DNA of 64,000 bases from an uncultured Mediterraneibacter sp. (GCF_934330165.1 NZ_CAKRGI010000002.1:1-64000), one strand, 5' to 3'. Shown: positions 9,701 to 17,196, counted from the stretch's first letter. Numbers and translations: made by a program. The notes: generated by a model not told the origin, from the letters alone.

Positions 9701-11814
9701 ATGGAACCTTGCAGGTAGGAACGGTTGAGTTTGATCTGGTTGTTACAGTTCCTGGAACTGGTACGCTGGTTTTAACGCCAGTAGATGTGAACGGTGCACC
9801 ACAGTTGGATAAACTGTTAATTACACCAACAAAATTTACAGAAATAGAACATTTTGACATTACAGCAGATGCCGGACAGGGCGGAAGTATTGCTGCGGAA
9901 GGCATTGAAAATGGAAAAGTATCTGTTGTCAAGGGTGACAGTCTGACTGTAAGTATAGTTCCGGATGATGGATATGAAATTAAAGATGTAATTGTCGATG
10001 GAGCATCAGAGGGTGCTGTAGCACAGTATACTTTTGACAATGTCAGCAAAAACCATACAATCCAGGCAGTTTTTGCAATGACACACTATACAGAGAACAA
10101 CCGCTTTGTATTCCCGACTGAAAAGGGAGAAAATGGAAAGAAAGTTCTTGAGGCTGAGTATGCACAGCTGGAGAATGTCGTAAACAGCAAAGACGAAAGT
10201 GGAAAATGGCCGCTTCAGGTTGCGAGTGAAAGCTGGGCAAGTAATGGAAAATATGTGAATTGCTTTAACGATGAAGATACGATTAAAATTCCGTACCATG
10301 CAGATTATGCCGGAACTTATAAGTTTACAGTAACCTACCGAAGTGGAGCTGAATCAAATGACAACACCTACATATGGTCTGAGCAGGATGCGAAGATTAC
10401 ATATGGCAAAATTGCTGTAAATCATACAAAAGTAAATGGAAAGCTGACAGCTGGAACAGCAGAATTTACTGTGACAGTTACGACTCCGGGAGATGGGGTG
10501 CTGATCTTTACAGCTCCAGCTACAGATTCACCACAGACAGACAAATTTGATGTTGAACTTGTTGAGAAAGTCAATACTGTTGATCTTGAAGAACTGCGAA
10601 ATGCGGTTGAACAAGCAAAGGCACTTGTAAATAGTGAAGAAAAGATCCAGTATTCTGAAGAAGCACTTGCAGAACTTGAAACTTTCATAAAAACTGGAAG
10701 CAGCATGACTTCTGCCAATACGCAGGAAGAAGTTGATCAGGTCAAAAAAGACATTCTGGATAAGATTGCTGAGATTCAGACAAAATATACGATTGCAGCA
10801 ACAGCCGATAAAGGTGGAACGATCACACCAGCAGGTGAAAAAGAAGTATATAACAGAACTTCGCAGATGTATACAGTAGAAGCGGATGAAGGATACGAGG
10901 TTGACAGTGTTAAGGTGGATGACAAGGCTGTTGAGTTGACAGATAATACATATACTTTCAACAGTGTTACAGGTAATCACACCATTTGTGTTACATTCAG
11001 GAAGATTGTTATACTGGAAAGTCTGAAAGTGACACCTCCGACAAAGACAACTTATCTCAAAGGAGATGAAGCTCTCAAAACAGAAGGAATGGAAGTAAAA
11101 GCTGTATACAGTGATGGAACAGAAAAGGTTCTGACCGAAGATGAATATCAGATTTCAGGATTTGATTCTGCAACAGTTGGTACAAAAGAAATTACAGTTG
11201 CATATGAAGGAGTAACTGCAATCTTTACAATTCAGGTTGATATATGTTATATTGTAACTGTTAATGGTCAGGTTTATGCAAGAGGTCAGTACAACGATCT
11301 GGTAACTATAACAGCCGAAGAAAAAGAGGGACATACCTTTGCAGGCTGGGAAGATGCTTCTGGCAAAGTAGTTTCTACTAAAGCAACATATTCATTCAGA
11401 TTAGCCGGAGATAGAACATTTACAAGTGTCTATGATAAAAAGGTTGAAGTAGAAGCACAGGCGAAGATGGATAATGCATATGTTGCAAGTAAGAATGCAG
11501 ATAGAAGCGGAAATGTCAGATTTATGGGACAGATTGTTGTTCCGAAAGGATACAGAGTAGAAGAGTGTGGAGTAATCTGGACAGGTAGGAATAAGACAAA
11601 TATGCCAGAGCTGTATACATTTGATGGAAATACATTTACAGCAGTCGGTAAGAAAGTAGCAGTAAAGAAATATACATGCACCTATCAGTTCGGTGTAGCA
11701 GTTAATAATGTTCCGGCAGGAAAGACAGCCCGTGGTGTAGTTTATGCAAAACTGACAAATGGAACCGATACGAAGTACGTATTCTCAGAGGAGAACAGAG
11801 TTACTGTAAAATAA
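6766..11814 (+). CDS. Secreted GH29 alpha-L-fucosidase with many accessory domains
   Basis: Exported 1682-residue enzyme expected to remove alpha-1,3/4-linked fucose from host or milk glycans. Signal peptide about 1-33. The GH29 catalytic domain (about 60-410) has HFGPNTF (74-80), TAKHHDGFCIW, the nucleophile motif VWMDG (Asp230) and VRWIGNE, where Glu289 fits the acid/base of subfamily B. Then: F5/8-type CBM32 (about 413-546), a second galactose-binding-like sandwich (550-682), Calx-beta (685-795), FIVAR (797-862), two CBM modules like those of the preceding protein (863-1030 and about 1105-1265) separated by an InlB-like repeat, another FIVAR, another InlB-like repeat, Big_3, and the shared C-terminal module (from about 1497). 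It has no LPxTG or membrane anchor. GCAAGGAGG precedes the ATG. Fucosidase assignment is firm; exact linkage is inferred. Confidence 0.92.
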   Translation: MKKKTISFIMGMILSVTTVFGSVGFSSVTVSAAEAGITDSQCTDNGTAEPEPDETVPNDNQYKYQKDELAAFCHFGPNTFNELEWGFDTTTQSKLYAGKTEAQIFPLTDAQKFDAETLVKTLYNAGFKKLIVTAKHHDGFCIWKSKWTTYDIESTNYSGDILEEISAACTRYDMDMGLYLSPWDVAESTFGADGGTKDNAYNDYYNHQLEEILSNDKYGNHGHFVEVWMDGANGYTNRPQTYDFDRWYSTIQKYEGKGAVNSVTGETYTSDCMLFGAGTKTTVRWIGNEDGFADDTTWAKSIVRDGQIYNDPSQNEGDYKGDARDGFSNGYEEGNQWTVPEADARITSGWFWGNAKKSPRTLAQLSEMYFRSVGHNATLLLNVPPNNQGTIDDAILERVKEFGDNIQKTFQTNLAAASGTTVEASNVRGNDVDFKPGNTVDGDDATYWTTEDGTKEGSITVKWKSAKKFDVVSIEEAIQNGQRINSYKVEYKANDNAGWQTMESGVTVGAKRLIRTSPVSATQVKITVGTSEGKVPMLSEIGIYKASEGFQLSGTAPEGMDTTSVNDTSKFNFDSSGWHAQTGTQYINGQNTYSDKADASFTYTFNGTKVYLMGTKDPGHGTADVYIDDKLVETIDTSATSRTTGTRIFESADLEDGSHTLKLVTKSTKAIGVEAAYVINNGGKGMLEIENTSYTVNEGSSLAVKIRRVGGTNGTITAKLEPNPGSAIQKHFNTELIPEVTLADGEKEKVIDPAAVTNHIAEEAAEVYFTLVLTSDDPVVGMDSSAKVTIRDIDGITKTDLETLVSTVNKEHEEVYLSGWNNVSAALQAAQSVLDNEASEKEAVVNAYLALEAATTEAIVRTKYTADDRFQFPQELGTSKILEAEFATTITEACGNENYKCEIGKESWASNGKYINSMNQTDKGTDSVEYAYNAPKAGTYHVVATYRSGDTKDKNKIAWSEKNGKIEAGNVVTKGTNKDGTLQVGTVEFDLVVTVPGTGTLVLTPVDVNGAPQLDKLLITPTKFTEIEHFDITADAGQGGSIAAEGIENGKVSVVKGDSLTVSIVPDDGYEIKDVIVDGASEGAVAQYTFDNVSKNHTIQAVFAMTHYTENNRFVFPTEKGENGKKVLEAEYAQLENVVNSKDESGKWPLQVASESWASNGKYVNCFNDEDTIKIPYHADYAGTYKFTVTYRSGAESNDNTYIWSEQDAKITYGKIAVNHTKVNGKLTAGTAEFTVTVTTPGDGVLIFTAPATDSPQTDKFDVELVEKVNTVDLEELRNAVEQAKALVNSEEKIQYSEEALAELETFIKTGSSMTSANTQEEVDQVKKDILDKIAEIQTKYTIAATADKGGTITPAGEKEVYNRTSQMYTVEADEGYEVDSVKVDDKAVELTDNTYTFNSVTGNHTICVTFRKIVILESLKVTPPTKTTYLKGDEALKTEGMEVKAVYSDGTEKVLTEDEYQISGFDSATVGTKEITVAYEGVTAIFTIQVDICYIVTVNGQVYARGQYNDLVTITAEEKEGHTFAGWEDASGKVVSTKATYSFRLAGDRTFTSVYDKKVEVEAQAKMDNAYVASKNADRSGNVRFMGQIVVPKGYRVEECGVIWTGRNKTNMPELYTFDGNTFTAVGKKVAVKKYTCTYQFGVAVNNVPAGKTARGVVYAKLTNGTDTKYVFSEENRVTVK
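11260..11798 (+). repeat. Direct repeat copy 2 (539 bp, identical to 5760-6298)
   Basis: Second copy, offset exactly 5500 bp from the first, encoding the last part of the fucosidase. The stop-proximal codons after the repeat differ (AGAGTTACT versus AGCGTAACA), showing that the ends of the two genes have separate histories outside the shared block. Confidence 0.93.
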
Positions 11815-11883
11815 TAGAATAATCGGTTAACTGGTCATGGTTTAGTTGTGATTCAAAGCTAACGATATTCATTGCAGAAAAAG

Positions 11884-11915
11884 AAAGCTCTGATGTCTGA
11901 TCATCAGAGCTTTTT
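11884..11915 (+). terminator. Hairpin terminator or attenuator between fucosidase and kinase genes
   Basis: AAAGCTCTGATG (11884-11895) pairs perfectly with CATCAGAGCTTT (11902-11913) and ends in a T run. The next gene starts only 24 bp after the hairpin, too close for a separate promoter in between. The kinase operon must therefore be expressed by read-through or from a promoter upstream of this hairpin. Confidence 0.85.
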
Positions 11916-11938
11916 AAAGTAGAAAAGGATTAACGCAG

Positions 11939-12649
11939 ATGTATTATAAGATTGCAGAATGGATTGTGGAATATACTCCAAAATATGAAAAATTGAGAGG
12001 AAAAATGGCTCCATATGAGCTGGGATCGCAGGAAAAGAGAGAGGATTTTGTACCGGATATTTCATTGAAATATAATGAGAAATACCATAATGAACAGCAT
12101 AAGCTGCATCTATCTATTGCAGATGACTGGTTAGAGTATATATATGCAGGAGAAGAGTTTAACCGGAAGATATTGAATTATGGTGGAATAATGGTTCATG
12201 CATCAGCTGTTGCAGTGGATGGAAAAGCGTATCTTTTTTCAGCTCCCTGTGGAACTGGAAAGTCGACCCATACAAAGCAATGGCAGAAATATTTTGGGGA
12301 AGAAAAGGCGGTTATTATCAATGATGATAAGCCGGTTCTTTACAGAAACCCTGATGGCTGGTATGCGTATGGAACACCTTTCAGTGGAAAGACAGACGAA
12401 AATGTGAACAGAAAAGTCAGACTTCAGGGAATCTGTATGCTGGAACGGGGGGAGAATCAGATCAGGAGAATTGAGCCGGCAGAAGCGATCCTGTTGATCC
12501 TTCAGCAGACGATCCGGCCGAGAAATGAAAAATATCTTGATAAGATGCTGGAAATCATGAATCAGATTTTAACAGAAGTACCAATCTACAGGATGCAGTG
12601 TGATATATCAGAAGAAGCTGTAAAGATGGCATATGAGAAGATGAGATAA
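11939..12649 (+). CDS. HPr kinase-like protein (RiPP/lasso-type peptide kinase family)
   Basis: 236-residue protein with the fold signatures of the C-terminal domain of HPr kinase: VHASAVAV (86-93), P-loop APCGTGKST (102-110), and an INDD motif (127-130) in the Walker B position. It lacks the N-terminal domain of true HprK and is not next to ptsH. Stand-alone HprK-like kinases of this size occur beside PqqD-like proteins, and the one in the paeninodin lasso-peptide cluster phosphorylates the precursor peptide. It leads an operon with the PqqD-like protein (46 bp gap) and the nucleotidyltransferase. The substrate is unknown; phosphorylation of a short peptide is inferred. Confidence 0.82.
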   Translation: MYYKIAEWIVEYTPKYEKLRGKMAPYELGSQEKREDFVPDISLKYNEKYHNEQHKLHLSIADDWLEYIYAGEEFNRKILNYGGIMVHASAVAVDGKAYLFSAPCGTGKSTHTKQWQKYFGEEKAVIINDDKPVLYRNPDGWYAYGTPFSGKTDENVNRKVRLQGICMLERGENQIRRIEPAEAILLILQQTIRPRNEKYLDKMLEIMNQILTEVPIYRMQCDISEEAVKMAYEKMR

Positions 12650-12695
12650 TAAAATTCTGAAAAAATGAAGCAGAATGTATTAAAAGGAGACACAG

Positions 12696-12962
12696 ATGAA
12701 ATTAAAAAAAGGATTTATTATAAGAGAACTTGCAGGACGGTATGTGGTTCTTCCGGTCGGTGGTGATCCGAATGGATTTCAGGGGATGATCCAGATGAAT
12801 AAGACTGGAGCATTTTTATGGGAAAGCCTTTCCACCGAAAGAACAAAAGAAGAACTGGTGCAGCTGGTTCTGGAAAAATATGATGTGGATCAGGAAGCAG
12901 CAGAAGCAGATGTAGATGTCTTCGTAAAGAACCTCAGTGAAAAAGGGATTATTGAAGAATAG
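12696..12962 (+). CDS. PqqD-like RiPP recognition element protein
   Basis: 88-residue small protein of the PqqD superfamily, whose winged-helix fold binds leader peptides and presents them to modifying enzymes. The N-terminus carries the beta strands (GFIIRELAGRYVVLPVG), followed by NKTGAFLWESL and the helical segment TKEELVQLVLEKYDVDQEAAEADVDVFV (described here in part), which are the family hallmarks. AAAAGGAGA precedes the ATG. It lies between the HprK-like kinase and the nucleotidyltransferase, which fits a peptide-binding adaptor. No radical SAM or cyclase partner is encoded nearby, which is unusual for a pathway with a free recognition element. Confidence 0.85.
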   Translation: MKLKKGFIIRELAGRYVVLPVGGDPNGFQGMIQMNKTGAFLWESLSTERTKEELVQLVLEKYDVDQEAAEADVDVFVKNLSEKGIIEE

Positions 12963-12983
12963 CAGGGTCAGGGAGAAAGTCAG

Positions 12984-14168
12984 ATGATGTATGAGAAAGT
13001 TCAGTGTGAATATCTATTTGAACTTATAAGATCCGGTATGTTTGATGGAGAGCCATTTGAAAATGGAGAAAATGTGGACTGGGAGAAATTGTATAAGATC
13101 AGCCGGTCGCATAAAATCGAAGGTATTTTATGCAGCGGAATTTATAAAATGCCTGAAGAGGAAAGACCACCGGAAAAAATGGTGAAGAAACTGGAAGAAT
13201 GGTGGCAGATGGAACGGGGAAAAGACGCTGTACAGAAATATTCCCTGAATGAGATACTGGATGCATTTGAAGAAGCCGGGATAGACTGTGTACCGCTGAA
13301 GGGAATCTGTATTAAGGAGTTTTATCCGGAATCCAGTATGCGGACAATGTCTGATCTGGATCTTTTATACCGGGGAGAGAGTGAAAAGGCAAAAGAGATC
13401 CTGTTGTCTAAAGGATATCAGTGTGAATCGGAAGAAAAAAGGTATCATGACATATACTGGCGTAGACCGTTTACAAAGATAGAAATGCATCATCATTTAC
13501 TGGATGGTAATTTCCATGGGACAGAATACTATGAAGATGTATGGGAACGGAAATTACATCTGAAAGAGGGACATACTTCTGTTTATGAATTTTCCTGGGA
13601 AGATTATTATATTTTTATGATCGTACATTTTGCCAAGCATATGAAAACCGGTGGAAGCGGAATCCGGTCAGTGCTTGATATCAAAGTATTCCTTGATGCA
13701 AAGAAAGAGGAACTGGACTGGCAGTATATTGAAGAAGAGTTAAGGAAAATTCAGCTGGGAGAGTTTGAAAAGCAGATGAAGGATCTGTCAGAGGTATGGT
13801 TTGGAAAGAAAAAGGGAAGCCGTCTTTCAGAGGAACTGACCGAATATATAATCGACAGTGGAGTTTATGGCACCATGCACAATTACCGGGCAAACCGGGT
13901 TGTGGAATTCAGCGGGAAAAGCAAGAATGTTAAAAGAGGGAAAATTGGAAGTAAACTGAATGTCATTTTTCTGCCGCTGTATATCATAAGAGATCAGTAT
14001 CCTTATTTAAAAAAATACCCATTTCTTTTGCCCGTTGCATGGATAGAACGTATTATGCGAACGATTTTTAAACGACGGGACAGGATTGTTAAGACGATCA
14101 GGGATACAGAAGTTGATGATGATTCTGTTGAAAAAGTAAAAAGAGTAATGGATGCACTGGAAATCTGA
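12984..14168 (+). CDS. Nucleotidyltransferase family protein (NTP_transf_5 type)
   Basis: 394-residue protein of the uncharacterised nucleotidyltransferase family. The diagnostic block is PLKGICIKEFYPESSMRTMS followed by DLDLLY, in which the DLDLL acidic pair would bind metal, and then IEMHHHL. The rest is helical with no membrane segment. Members of this family sit in lasso-peptide clusters and in capsule or teichoic acid loci. Here it begins 21 bp after the PqqD-like gene, so a role in the same pathway is likely. A second ATG directly follows the first; either may be used. The transferred nucleotide and the acceptor are unknown. Confidence 0.78.
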   Translation: MMYEKVQCEYLFELIRSGMFDGEPFENGENVDWEKLYKISRSHKIEGILCSGIYKMPEEERPPEKMVKKLEEWWQMERGKDAVQKYSLNEILDAFEEAGIDCVPLKGICIKEFYPESSMRTMSDLDLLYRGESEKAKEILLSKGYQCESEEKRYHDIYWRRPFTKIEMHHHLLDGNFHGTEYYEDVWERKLHLKEGHTSVYEFSWEDYYIFMIVHFAKHMKTGGSGIRSVLDIKVFLDAKKEELDWQYIEEELRKIQLGEFEKQMKDLSEVWFGKKKGSRLSEELTEYIIDSGVYGTMHNYRANRVVEFSGKSKNVKRGKIGSKLNVIFLPLYIIRDQYPYLKKYPFLLPVAWIERIMRTIFKRRDRIVKTIRDTEVDDDSVEKVKRVMDALEI

Positions 14169-14197
14169 ATAAAACCGTGACAATAGTAGGAATAAGG

Positions 14198-14698
14198 ATG
14201 AAAAAGCCGGATATAAAAGTTCAAGAGAAAATGGTAAGAAAAACTACAAGCCGCTATACCGCCCTGACAAGAAAAGCGATGCAGATCTGCTATGCCGCCC
14301 ATGAGGGGCAGGTGGACAAAAGCGGTGTACCATATGTCTTTCATCCGCTTCATCTTGCGGAGCAGATGGAGACAGAAGAGGAAATCTGCACTGCACTCTT
14401 ACATGATGTGGTGGAAGATACGAAGTGGACACTGGCGGAGCTGGAGACGGAAGGATTTCCGGCAAGTGTGCTGGACGCAGTCAGGCTGCTGACCAGAGAG
14501 AAGGATATGTCATATATGGTTTATATTGAGCGGTTGAGCGGAAACCGTATCGCAAGAAAAGTCAAGCTGGCAGATCTGGAACATAACAGCGATCTGACCC
14601 GTCTGCTCGAAGTGACAGAACGGGATCTGAGAAGACAGGAGAAATATTTTCTTGCAAAAGAGTTCCTGCTCCGACAGGAAAATACAGGAAAATGTTGA
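14198..14698 (+). CDS. HD-domain hydrolase related to the ppGpp hydrolase of RelA/SpoT
   Basis: 166-residue protein of a single HD domain: AHEGQVDKSGVPYVFHPLHL carries the first His, ALLHDVVEDT the HD pair, and KLADLEHNS the last Asp. This resembles the hydrolase half of RelA/SpoT and the MESH1-type small hydrolases; no synthetase, TGS or ACT domain is present. The start at ATG 14198 is chosen because AGGAATAAGG precedes it; a GTG at 14177 is possible. It is 29 bp after the nucleotidyltransferase and ends before a terminator, so it may be the last gene of that operon. Its substrate (ppGpp or another nucleotide) is not settled by sequence. Confidence 0.75.
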   Translation: MKKPDIKVQEKMVRKTTSRYTALTRKAMQICYAAHEGQVDKSGVPYVFHPLHLAEQMETEEEICTALLHDVVEDTKWTLAELETEGFPASVLDAVRLLTREKDMSYMVYIERLSGNRIARKVKLADLEHNSDLTRLLEVTERDLRRQEKYFLAKEFLLRQENTGKC

Positions 14699-14720
14699 AA
14701 AATGAGAATAAATTTCACCA

Positions 14721-14750
14721 AAACTCCGGTTCAAAATGCCGGAGTTTTAT
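14721..14750 (+). terminator. Hairpin terminator after HD hydrolase
   Basis: AAACTCCGG (14721-14729) pairs with CCGGAGTTT (14739-14747), followed by TTAT. It ends the kinase-PqqD-nucleotidyltransferase-HD transcript. Confidence 0.8.
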
Positions 14751-14778
14751 TGATGTTAAAAAAGAATCATGGTATATT
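14750..14778 (+). promoter_or_regulatory. Sigma-A type promoter for phosphoglucomutase
   Basis: TTGATG (14750-14755), a 17-bp spacer and TATATT (14773-14778), located just after the terminator and about 55 bp before the start codon. Confidence 0.6.
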
Positions 14779-14832
14779 ATGGTTAGTGTTGTCACGGACA
14801 AACTAGATAAAAAGCAGGTAGGAGTGATAAAT

Positions 14833-16515
14833 ATGTATCAGGAAGAATTTAACCGCTGGCTGGCAGCAGATCTTGAAGACCCGGATCTGAAGCCGGAATT
14901 ATCCAGAATCGAAGGAAATGATGATGAGATCAAAGAGCGTTTTGCAGTTGCACTGAAGTTCGGAACAGCCGGACTTCGCGGTGTACTTGGAGCCGGAACG
15001 AACCGCATGAATATTTATGTGATCAGGCAGGCTACACAGGGACTTGCGAACTGGGTTAAGACCCAGGGTGGAACGCAGACTGTTGCGATCAGTTATGACA
15101 GCCGTCTTAAGAGTGATGTATTTGCGAAGACTGCTGCGGGTGTTCTTGCAGCCAATGGGATCAAAGTAAGAATTTATGATGCATTGATGCCGGTTCCGGC
15201 ACTCTCTTTTGCGACACGTTATTATCAGTGCAATGCCGGAGTTATGGTGACAGCGTCCCACAACCCGGCAAAATATAATGGTTATAAGGCATACGGACCG
15301 GATGGATGTCAGATGACGGATGATGCGGCAGCGATCGTATACGAAGAGATCCAGAAGACGGATGTTCTGACCGGAGCTAAATATATGTCCTTTGCAGAGG
15401 GGGTTGAGGAAGGTCTGATCCGTTTTGTGGGAGATGACTGTAAGAAGGCTCTTTATGAAGCGATTGAGTCTCGTCAGGTGCGTCCGGGTCTTTGCAGTAC
15501 AGCCGGACTGAAGCTGGTGTACAGTCCGCTGAATGGTTCGGGGCTTGTTCCTGTTACTCGGGTATTGAAAGATATCGGTATTACAGATATCACGATCGTT
15601 CCGGAGCAGGAGTATCCGAATGGGTATTTCACAACCTGCAGTTATCCGAACCCGGAGATTTTCGAGGCATTGGAACTGGGCTTGAAGCTTGCAGAAGAGA
15701 CGGAGGCAGATCTGATGCTGGCGACAGACCCGGATGCAGACCGTGTGGGAATTGCAATGAAATGCCCGGATGGTTCTTATGAGCTTGTCAGCGGAAATGA
15801 AATGGGAGTTCTTCTTTTGGACTACGTATGTGCAGGCCGCATTGAGAAGGGAACGATGCCGGAGAATCCGGTGGCTGTGAAGTCTATCGTTTCTACTCCA
15901 CTGGCAGATGCCGTTGCAGAGCATTACGGGGTAGAGCTCCGAAGTGTTCTGACTGGATTTAAGTGGATCGGTGATCAGATCGCCAGACTGGAAGATGCCG
16001 GAGAGGTTGACCGTTTTATCTTTGGATTTGAGGAAAGTTACGGATATCTGGCAGGACCATATGTACGTGACAAAGATGCCGTGATCGGTTCCATGCTGAT
16101 CTGTGAGATGGCAGCTTACTATAGAAGTATCGGAAGTTCACTGAAGCAGAGACTGGAAGAGATTTATGCTCAGTACGGACGTTATCTCAACAAAGTTGAC
16201 AGCTTTGAGTTCCCGGGACTCAGTGGAATGGATAAGATGGCAGCTATCATGCAGGGACTTCGTGAGAATCCACTGACAGAGATTGCAGGATATAAGGTTG
16301 TGAATGTAACGGATTATCAGAAACCTGAGGAGACAGGTCTTCCGGCAGCGAATGTTCTGATCTATAAGCTGGAGAATAACGAGACAGTCATTGTCCGCCC
16401 TTCAGGAACAGAACCGAAGATCAAGATCTATTATACAACGCTTGGTAAGGATCTTGCTGAGGCTGAGGCTGAAAAAGAGAAACTGGCAGCTGTGATCGAG
16501 CCGATGCTGGTATAA
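14833..16515 (+). CDS. Phospho-sugar mutase (phosphoglucomutase/phosphomannomutase)
   Basis: 560-residue alpha-D-phosphohexomutase that moves the phosphate between C1 and C6 of glucose (or mannose), feeding sugar nucleotides for wall and polysaccharide synthesis. FGTAGLRG near 43-50, the active-site serine loop TASHNPAKYNGYK (Ser142), the metal-binding DPDADRVG, the sugar-binding GFEESYGYL and the phosphate-binding RPSGTEPKIK are all visible. The frame extends upstream to 14692, but only the ATG at 14833 has a ribosome site (GGTAGGAG) and the usual MYQEEFNRWL start. Monocistronic, with its own promoter. Family is certain; preference for glucose over mannose is inferred from length and similarity to the PgcA type. 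Confidence 0.93.
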   Translation: MYQEEFNRWLAADLEDPDLKPELSRIEGNDDEIKERFAVALKFGTAGLRGVLGAGTNRMNIYVIRQATQGLANWVKTQGGTQTVAISYDSRLKSDVFAKTAAGVLAANGIKVRIYDALMPVPALSFATRYYQCNAGVMVTASHNPAKYNGYKAYGPDGCQMTDDAAAIVYEEIQKTDVLTGAKYMSFAEGVEEGLIRFVGDDCKKALYEAIESRQVRPGLCSTAGLKLVYSPLNGSGLVPVTRVLKDIGITDITIVPEQEYPNGYFTTCSYPNPEIFEALELGLKLAEETEADLMLATDPDADRVGIAMKCPDGSYELVSGNEMGVLLLDYVCAGRIEKGTMPENPVAVKSIVSTPLADAVAEHYGVELRSVLTGFKWIGDQIARLEDAGEVDRFIFGFEESYGYLAGPYVRDKDAVIGSMLICEMAAYYRSIGSSLKQRLEEIYAQYGRYLNKVDSFEFPGLSGMDKMAAIMQGLRENPLTEIAGYKVVNVTDYQKPEETGLPAANVLIYKLENNETVIVRPSGTEPKIKIYYTTLGKDLAEAEAEKEKLAAVIEPMLV

Positions 16516-16617
16516 GAGGACTGAGAATTAAGAGAAAAGGTTGCATTTTCAGGTTAAAAGGAATAGAGCCTGGAAAAAATAAGGCATATGTGTAGTGCAA
16601 AGAAAGGTCGTGATATT

Positions 16618-16908
16618 ATGGTAGCAACAGAATCTGTAACTATTAACGTCCCGGCAGGAATGTCAAAGTATCTGGTAGCTGTGAATCCTGAAACTGAACT
16701 TACCAGAAATGCACTGTTGCTGTATCCCTATATATTAAACCAGACGATATCTCATGGTCGTGCAGCAGAGATTCTTGGTATCAGAAAATCAGAACTGATT
16801 GATCTGTATGATAAGTTAGGTTATTCTTATTTTGATATGACAATGGATGATTTGGATGACGAATTGAATACATTCAGACAGCTTAAAAAGAAGGAGGCTG
16901 TGGTATGA
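16618..16908 (+). CDS. UPF0175-family antitoxin-like protein
   Basis: 96-residue protein with the UPF0175 pattern: an N-terminal beta segment (VTINVPAGM), then a helix-turn-helix (ISHGRAAEILGIRKSELIDLYDKLGYSYFD). Proteins of this family act as antitoxins to PIN/DUF3368 toxins and probably repress their own operon. AGAAAGG stands before the ATG at 16618; the frame extends upstream, but without a ribosome site. Its stop overlaps the next start (ATGA), the classic arrangement of the pair. The protein looks complete, unlike its partner. Confidence 0.75.
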   Translation: MVATESVTINVPAGMSKYLVAVNPETELTRNALLLYPYILNQTISHGRAAEILGIRKSELIDLYDKLGYSYFDMTMDDLDDELNTFRQLKKKEAVV

Positions 16909-17123
16909 TTGTTGTATCGGATACAACACCGCTTATATCGCTCCTGAAAATAAACCGGTTAGATTTGTTGCAAGAATTGTTTGGGGAGGTTTTGATTCCG
17001 CAGGCAGTATTTGATGAATTAACAGCAGATGAAGTGAGAGAATGTATTGCCGGATTACAGAGTGCCGGACGACATATTGGGCAGAGACATTATCAGATGT
17101 TGTTAAACAGACTGAAAAATTAG
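16905..17123 (+). pseudogene. DUF3368/PIN-type toxin, internally deleted
   Basis: 72 residues start exactly like a DUF3368 PIN-family toxin (MIVVSDTTPLISLLKINRLDLLQELFGEVLIPQAVFDEL, given here as a known start) and end like one (SAGRHIGQRHYQMLLNRL). The central 70-90 residues that normally carry further catalytic acidic residues are missing, since the family is usually about 150-160 residues. The first Asp (D6) and one Glu are kept. The reading frame is intact, so the deletion was in frame. It is probably inactive as a nuclease. Overlaps the antitoxin stop by 4 bp. Confidence 0.65.
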
Positions 17124-17136
17124 TATATTTACCAAT

Positions 17137-17176
17137 AAAGCAGACCTTGGATGTTCAAATCCAAAGTCTGCTTTTC
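17137..17176. terminator. Bidirectional hairpin terminator, convergent genes
   Basis: AAAGCAGACCTTGGA (17137-17151) pairs with TCCAAAGTCTGCTTT (17160-17174) with one mismatch, followed by TTCTCTT. It lies between the toxin remnant and a gene on the opposite strand. Confidence 0.8.
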
Positions 17177-17196
17177 TCTTACTTCTCTTTTCTTTC

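Noticed and set aside
5760..11798. Insertion sequence or transposon bounded by the direct repeats
   Set aside because: The repeats are coding segments of the two genes, with no transposase, terminal inverted repeats or target duplication.
14899..15924. Long open frame (341 codons) on the minus strand
   Set aside because: It lies opposite the phosphoglucomutase gene, which is a full-length known family with ribosome site and promoter. The antisense frame has the His/Arg/Cys-rich composition of a shadow.
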